A stretch of 64,000 nt of DNA from Mucilaginibacter gracilis (GTDB lineage Bacteria; Bacteroidota; Bacteroidia; Sphingobacteriales; Sphingobacteriaceae). Positions 60,208-64,000 of this stretch are shown here, one piece after another (within the stretch, counting starts at the first letter, position 1; each line of letters opens with the position of its first letter). The stretch spans positions 868,001 to 932,000 of the forward strand of contig NZ_RBKU01000001.1 in the NCBI RefSeq assembly GCF_003633615.1, given 5' to 3'. The notes under the pieces are model-generated. The model had not been told where the DNA came from. It made no database searches and worked only from the letters and a program-made list of their open reading frames with translations. The position numbers and the translations under genes were made by a program.

Positions 60208-60388
60208 AAGTGTGCTATGCTGTTAGCGCAAATTAAAACAAGTATACTGGTATCCCAATTTTTTTATTTGCTGCTTAAAATACGTGCTAATTACGCTATA
60301 ACGTTGGTTTTTAGATTAAAAAATGTTTAAATAATACAAATTATTTATTTGAGCCGCATAAAAAAACTACTTTTGATCCACTAAAAAA

Positions 60389-61150
60389 ATGCCGAACCGT
60401 TATAAACTGTATTTTGCTTCCGATTTTCATTTGGGAGTGCCCAACTATATTTCGAGCCGCGAGCGTGAAGATAAAATTGTGCGCTGGTTAGATATGATAA
60501 AAATTGATGCTGCTGAAGTGTTTTTAATGGGCGACATTTTTGATTTTTGGTTTGAATACACCACCGTAGTACCCAAGGGCTATGTACGCCTTTTTGGTAA
60601 ACTTGCCGAACTTACCGATAGCGGCGTTAAACTGTACATGTTTAAAGGTAACCATGATATGTGGATGTTTGACTACTTTAAAAAAGAGTTAAATGCCACC
60701 ATGATTAATGATGAACTGGAGATAGAACGCAACGGCAAAAAGTTTTTCCTTCACCACGGTGATGGCCTTGGCCCCGGCGATGGCAAATACAAACTGTTAA
60801 AAAAGTTTTTCCGCAGCAACTTGTGCCAATGGTTGTTTGAGCGTATACATCCAAACTTTGGCGTAGGAATTGCTAATAAATGGTCGCAGCATAGCCGTAT
60901 TGTTCAAGGCGATAACGAAGTTCGTAAAAATATTGAGCAAGAGTGGCTGGTTTCATTTTCGCGCGAGCAATTAAAAAACCACTATTACGATTATTTGATA
61001 TTCGGGCACAGGCATCTTCCGCTTGATATTGCGCTCGACGGGCAAAGCCGTTATATCAACCTTGGCGAATGGGTTAACTATTTTTCGTATGCAGTTTTTG
61101 ATGGGCAAAAGCTGGAACTTAAATATTTTGAGAAGAGTGATAAAGTGTAA
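60389..61150 (+). CDS. lpxH: UDP-2,3-diacylglucosamine diphosphatase-like hydrolase (LpxH-type)
   Basis: A 253-residue metallophosphoesterase: SDFHLG (Asp12, His14), MGDIFDFW (Asp49), GNHDMW (Asn88, His89), LHHGDGLG (His123) and FGHRHLP. The GDIFDFW variant is typical of LpxH, the fourth step of lipid A synthesis. A TACCTTTG-like TACTTTTG lies at 60368-60375. Symbol by family. Followed after 7 bases by the next gene. Confidence 0.85.
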   Translation: MPNRYKLYFASDFHLGVPNYISSREREDKIVRWLDMIKIDAAEVFLMGDIFDFWFEYTTVVPKGYVRLFGKLAELTDSGVKLYMFKGNHDMWMFDYFKKELNATMINDELEIERNGKKFFLHHGDGLGPGDGKYKLLKKFFRSNLCQWLFERIHPNFGVGIANKWSQHSRIVQGDNEVRKNIEQEWLVSFSREQLKNHYYDYLIFGHRHLPLDIALDGQSRYINLGEWVNYFSYAVFDGQKLELKYFEKSDKV

Positions 61151-61157
61151 AAGAATT

Positions 61158-62180
61158 ATGTGGATAATAGTATTGTTATTCACATATCATATCTCCATAG
61201 CCGGAACTATTAAGCCCGATTATATTAAGATAATTGCCGTACCCACAAAGCAAAGGGTTGATATTACCATTGGCGGCGAACCTTTTACATCGCTGCTGTA
61301 TGCCGATAGTTTAAAAAAGCCAACGCTATACCCTATATACACCGCAAAGCAAAATATGGTAACCCGTGGCTGGCCCCTTATGCCAAAGCATATGGACCGT
61401 ACCGATTACTCGCACCAGTTTGGCCTTTGGTTTAATTATGGCAACGTAAACGGAGCCGACTATTGGAACAACGCCACCGGTGCCGACACCACCAAAAAAG
61501 ATTACGGCTACATTAGGGTACAAAAAATTACCGGCATTATTAACGGCGAGGGTAAGGCCAGTTTAACCATGCTATCAAAATGGTACAACCCCGGTGCTAA
61601 AGCCGTACTTGAAGAAACATCGGTATTTGTTTTTAGAGTTGAGAGAGGCCTGCGTATTATCGACCGCTATATCACCCTAAAAGCCCTAACTAACGTTGAT
61701 TTTAAAGACGATAAAAATGGCATGTATGCTTTTAGAGCCGCCACCGAATTGGGGCAGCCTGTAACATTGTTAGAAAACGCCATGCTGATGGATAATGCCA
61801 TCAAAATAAAAACCGACTCGATACCCCTAACCGGTCATTTAACAAGCAGCGAAGGTATACAAGGCGAATCGGTTTTTGCCAAACGCGCAAAATGGATGAA
61901 ATTAACTGGCATTGTAAATACCGAGCCCGTAACGCTGGTGATGATGGATAACCCACAAAACATCAATTACCCTGCATATTGGCTTGCCCGCAGCTATGGC
62001 TTAATGTCTATCAATCCACTTGGAGCAGGCGTTTTTACCCGCGGGAGGGAAAAGGTGAATTTTAGCCTCGCCAAAGGCAAGCAAACAACTTTTAAGTATC
62101 GCTTTGTGCAAGGCGGCAAAGATGTTGATAACGATACCCTCGAAAAATTGTTTACCGATTTTGCATCCGAGAGTTTGTAA
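61158..62180 (+). CDS. Secreted DUF6807/PmoA-like protein
   Basis: A 340-residue protein with a short signal peptide (MWIIVLLFTYHISIAG). The start at 61158 is chosen because the upstream frame overlaps lpxH. Segments YPIYTAKQNMVTRGWPL...HHQFGLWFNYGNVNG and NYPAYWLARSYGLMSINPLG are typical of the DUF6807/'PmoA' secreted family of Bacteroidetes, linked to carbohydrate processing. Function unknown; not a methane monooxygenase in any evident way. Confidence 0.75.
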   Translation: MWIIVLLFTYHISIAGTIKPDYIKIIAVPTKQRVDITIGGEPFTSLLYADSLKKPTLYPIYTAKQNMVTRGWPLMPKHMDRTDYSHQFGLWFNYGNVNGADYWNNATGADTTKKDYGYIRVQKITGIINGEGKASLTMLSKWYNPGAKAVLEETSVFVFRVERGLRIIDRYITLKALTNVDFKDDKNGMYAFRAATELGQPVTLLENAMLMDNAIKIKTDSIPLTGHLTSSEGIQGESVFAKRAKWMKLTGIVNTEPVTLVMMDNPQNINYPAYWLARSYGLMSINPLGAGVFTRGREKVNFSLAKGKQTTFKYRFVQGGKDVDNDTLEKLFTDFASESL

Positions 62181-62369
62181 AAAATTAACTCGTATGCCCG
62201 GGGCATCTCATGCACATGTCAATTATATTTATAGCGCAGATATAACCCTAAAATATTAGCTAAAAAGTGTTTAATTTTGTAAATTAATTATTAGTTACCA
62301 TTAGCGTTACTAATTATGCCCTAGTGCAAAATTGGTAACAGCATAATTGATAACTCATTAACAAAAAAT

Positions 62370-63443
62370 ATGTTAGATAAGTTAGAAGCAATAAAAGAAC
62401 GCTGGCAAGATGTTGAGCGCGAACTCAGCAGTCCGGATATTATGAAGGACATGAAGCGTTTTGCCCAGATGAATAAGGAATATAAAGACCTCACCAAAGT
62501 GGTTGAACGTTACGATGTTTACGCCAACGTGATGAGCAACATTGATAGCAACAAAGAAATTTTAGCTACCGAGAAGGATGTTGAGTTTAGAGAAATGGCT
62601 AAGGAAGAGCTTGACGGGCTGCTGAAACAACAGGAAGAGCTTGAAGAAGAAATACGCCTGATGCTGATACCTAAAGACCCTGAAGACAGCCGTAACGCCG
62701 TTGTAGAGATACGTGGTGGTACGGGTGGTGATGAAGCCGCCCTTTTTGCAGGCGACCTTTACCGCATGTACATACGCTATTGCGAAAAACAAGGTTGGAA
62801 AACCGAACTGGTTGACTGCACCGAAGGTACGGCAGGCGGATATAAAGAAATTATTTTTAACGTGAATGCCGAGGATGCTTACGGCACCTTAAAATTTGAG
62901 TCGGGCGTGCACCGCGTACAACGCGTACCCGATACCGAAACTCAGGGCCGCGTACATACATCGGCAGCATCGGTAGTGGTATTGCCCGAAGCAGACGAGT
63001 TTGATGTAGACATCCATGTAAACGACATCCGCAAAGATCTGTTTTGCGCATCCGGCCCAGGCGGACAATCCGTAAACACCACCTATTCGGCAGTAAGGTT
63101 AACACACATCCCTACCGGTATTGTAGCGCAATGTCAGGATCAAAAGTCGCAATTAAAGAATTATGATAAGGCTTTAGGCGTTTTACGCTCGCGCATTTAC
63201 GAGATGGAACTACAAAAACACCTCGAAGAAATATCTAAAAAAAGAAAAACGATGGTATCAACCGGCGACAGGTCGGCCAAGATACGCACGTATAATTATC
63301 CTCAAGGCCGGGTAACCGAACACCGTATAGGGCTCACAATCTACAACTTACCCGAAGTAATGAATGGAAATTTATCCGAAGTAATGGAGGCACTCCAATT
63401 TGCCGAAAATGCAGAAAAACTACAAGAAGGAAGCATTGCATAA
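62370..63443 (+). CDS. prfA: Peptide chain release factor 1
   Basis: A 357-residue class I release factor. GGQ motif at 231-233 (SGPGGQSVN) and stop-codon-recognition tripeptide P-D-T at 187-189 (RVPDTETQG), where RF1 has P-x-T; this reads UAA and UAG. N-terminal coiled-coil domain. Normal length. Single gene; tRNA-Asp follows 60 bases later. Confidence 0.95.
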   Translation: MLDKLEAIKERWQDVERELSSPDIMKDMKRFAQMNKEYKDLTKVVERYDVYANVMSNIDSNKEILATEKDVEFREMAKEELDGLLKQQEELEEEIRLMLIPKDPEDSRNAVVEIRGGTGGDEAALFAGDLYRMYIRYCEKQGWKTELVDCTEGTAGGYKEIIFNVNAEDAYGTLKFESGVHRVQRVPDTETQGRVHTSAASVVVLPEADEFDVDIHVNDIRKDLFCASGPGGQSVNTTYSAVRLTHIPTGIVAQCQDQKSQLKNYDKALGVLRSRIYEMELQKHLEEISKKRKTMVSTGDRSAKIRTYNYPQGRVTEHRIGLTIYNLPEVMNGNLSEVMEALQFAENAEKLQEGSIA

Positions 63444-63460
63444 AAATTTCAAATTTTTAT

Positions 63461-63490
63461 TTGCGAATTAAAAATGTAACCCTATATTTG
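63461..63490 (+). promoter_or_regulatory. tRNA-Asp promoter
   Basis: TTTG (63461-63464), 18 bases, TATATTTG (63483-63490), 13 bases before the tRNA 5' end. Confidence 0.75.
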
Positions 63491-63503
63491 CAATCCCAAA
63501 CAC

Positions 63504-63577
63504 GGAGTGGTAGTTCAGCTGGTTAGAATACATGCCTGTCACGCATGGGGTCGCGGGTTCGAGTCCCGTCCATTCCG
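63504..63577 (+). tRNA. tRNA-Asp (GTC)
   Basis: Cloverleaf on the + strand: acceptor GGAGTGG/CCATTCC, D-arm AGTTCAGCTGG, anticodon loop CTGTCAC (GTC), T-arm GGTTCGAGTCC, discriminator G. Its 3' end is the presumed insertion site of the second integrative element. Confidence 0.95.
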
Positions 63578-63601
63578 CAGAGAGACCCTGTTTCTCCGCA
63601 C

Positions 63602-63625
63602 AATGCCTCACTTAGTGAGGCATTT
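63602..63625 (+). terminator. Terminator after tRNA-Asp
   Basis: AATGCCTCAC / GTGAGGCATT stem with a 3-base loop and T run. Confidence 0.85.
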
Positions 63626-63821
63626 TTGCGTTAAACCGTTTCCCACAGCGGTTTTATGAAAAAAAGGATTTTAAATCAAATCAATCATTAACAAGCTCAA
63701 AGGGTGCCTATTCGGGTACCTCTATTTTTTAGCGAATTTTGGTACCCTCGACATTTGATAATGTAGTTATCTGCGTGCGGGAAGAACGATTCAACTAATC
63801 GTTTAACTAAAAATTTGTGTT

Positions 63822-64000
63822 ATGAAAATTAATGAAAAGCTCTCTATTTTGGTGATGCTCGAAAAGTCAAAGCTCACTTCAGACGGTAAGGCACCAGTGT
63901 TTATCCGTCTTACTGTAGAAGGGAAGCGGGCGGAAATGTCGTTAGGTCAAAAGGTGTTGCTTAATAACTGGAACATTGAAGCCGGTCAGGTAAAGGGTAA
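63822..64000 (+). CDS. Tyrosine integrase, N-terminal part (cut by window edge)
   Basis: First 59 codons. LSILVMLEKSKLTSDGKAPVFIRLTVEGKRAEMS is the arm-DNA-binding N-terminus of Bacteroidetes phage-type integrases. Catalytic part lies outside the window. It is different in sequence from the integrase at 23808-25127. Confidence 0.8.
   Translation, partial: MKINEKLSILVMLEKSKLTSDGKAPVFIRLTVEGKRAEMSLGQKVLLNNWNIEAGQVKG

Larger units (their letters stand above)
63578..64000 (+). mobile_element. Start of a second integrative element at tRNA-Asp
   Basis: Directly after tRNA-Asp there is a hairpin terminator, then a GGGTACC (63714-63720) / GGTACCC (63741-63747) inverted pair and the start of a tyrosine integrase at 63822 facing away from the tRNA. 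This is the same logic as at tRNA-Asn. Most of the element lies outside the window. Confidence 0.75.

Noticed and set aside
62931..62936. P-D-T instead of P-A-T/P-V-T in release factor 1
   Set aside because: The rule is P-x-T, and variation at the middle residue is tolerated; I cannot tell whether it is unusual in this phylum, so no recoding claim is made.

Overview
The window is a chromosomal segment of a Bacteroidota bacterium, most likely Sphingobacteriaceae (Mucilaginibacter/Pedobacter-like). This rests on Bacteroidetes-type promoters (TTG / TAnnTTTG), an rrn operon with tRNA-Ile and tRNA-Ala in its spacer, conjugation genes of the Bacteroidetes TraM/TraN type, and the overall gene content. 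The genus is inference.

Layout. (1) 1-25319: the integrase-proximal part of an integrative and conjugative element (ICE) inserted at the 3' end of tRNA-Asn. It runs traM (3' end only), traN, a small gene, a 1843-residue methylase-helicase, a small methyltransferase, a coupling-protein ATPase, two tandem paralogues, an M23 peptidase, a DUF4099/DUF3945-like protein, a degenerate TOPRIM-like protein and a PH-domain membrane protein, all on the + strand. A ~10.3 kb cargo island follows (about 13.06-23.38 kb), bounded by ~112-bp imperfect direct repeats. It holds an Mrr-like nuclease, a 1213-residue YobI/KAP-like membrane NTPase, an sce7726-family nuclease, a Beta-family protein, a HigA::ImmA/IrrE fusion, a HigB toxin and an HNH-like protein: a probable defence or addiction island. 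A small membrane protein and the tyrosine integrase end the element. (2) 25319-39000: host genes for a PfkB kinase, aldo/keto reductase, TPR protein, ALDH7-type dehydrogenase, subtilase, two-component system, TPM-domain protein and a membrane protein, then a decayed ~750-bp cassette between inverted repeats. (3) 39212-45600: an rrn operon on the - strand with three tandem promoters. (4) 46500-63443: a porin under a striking DtxR/MntR-like operator, an ABC exporter, a phosphate transporter with its DUF47 partner and a histidine kinase, a type III polyketide synthase cluster (YceI, PKS, flavoprotein, methyltransferase, divergent UbiA), prolyl oligopeptidase, LpxH-like hydrolase, a DUF6807-like secreted protein and prfA. 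(5) 63504-64000: tRNA-Asp followed by the start of a second tyrosine integrase, so a second integrative element begins at the right edge.

How it fits together. The ICE backbone supplies mating-channel and DNA-processing functions, though no relaxase is visible here. The cargo combines three nuclease-like proteins, a large NTPase and a toxin-antitoxin operon with a perfect promoter-operator arrangement. The candidate least-described system is the hig operon extended by a Beta-family gene and set tail-to-tail with an sce7726 nuclease (18.5-21.97 kb). A relic of an integrase leader, inverted, lies at the right edge of the cargo and suggests that this region arose through a second integrative element.
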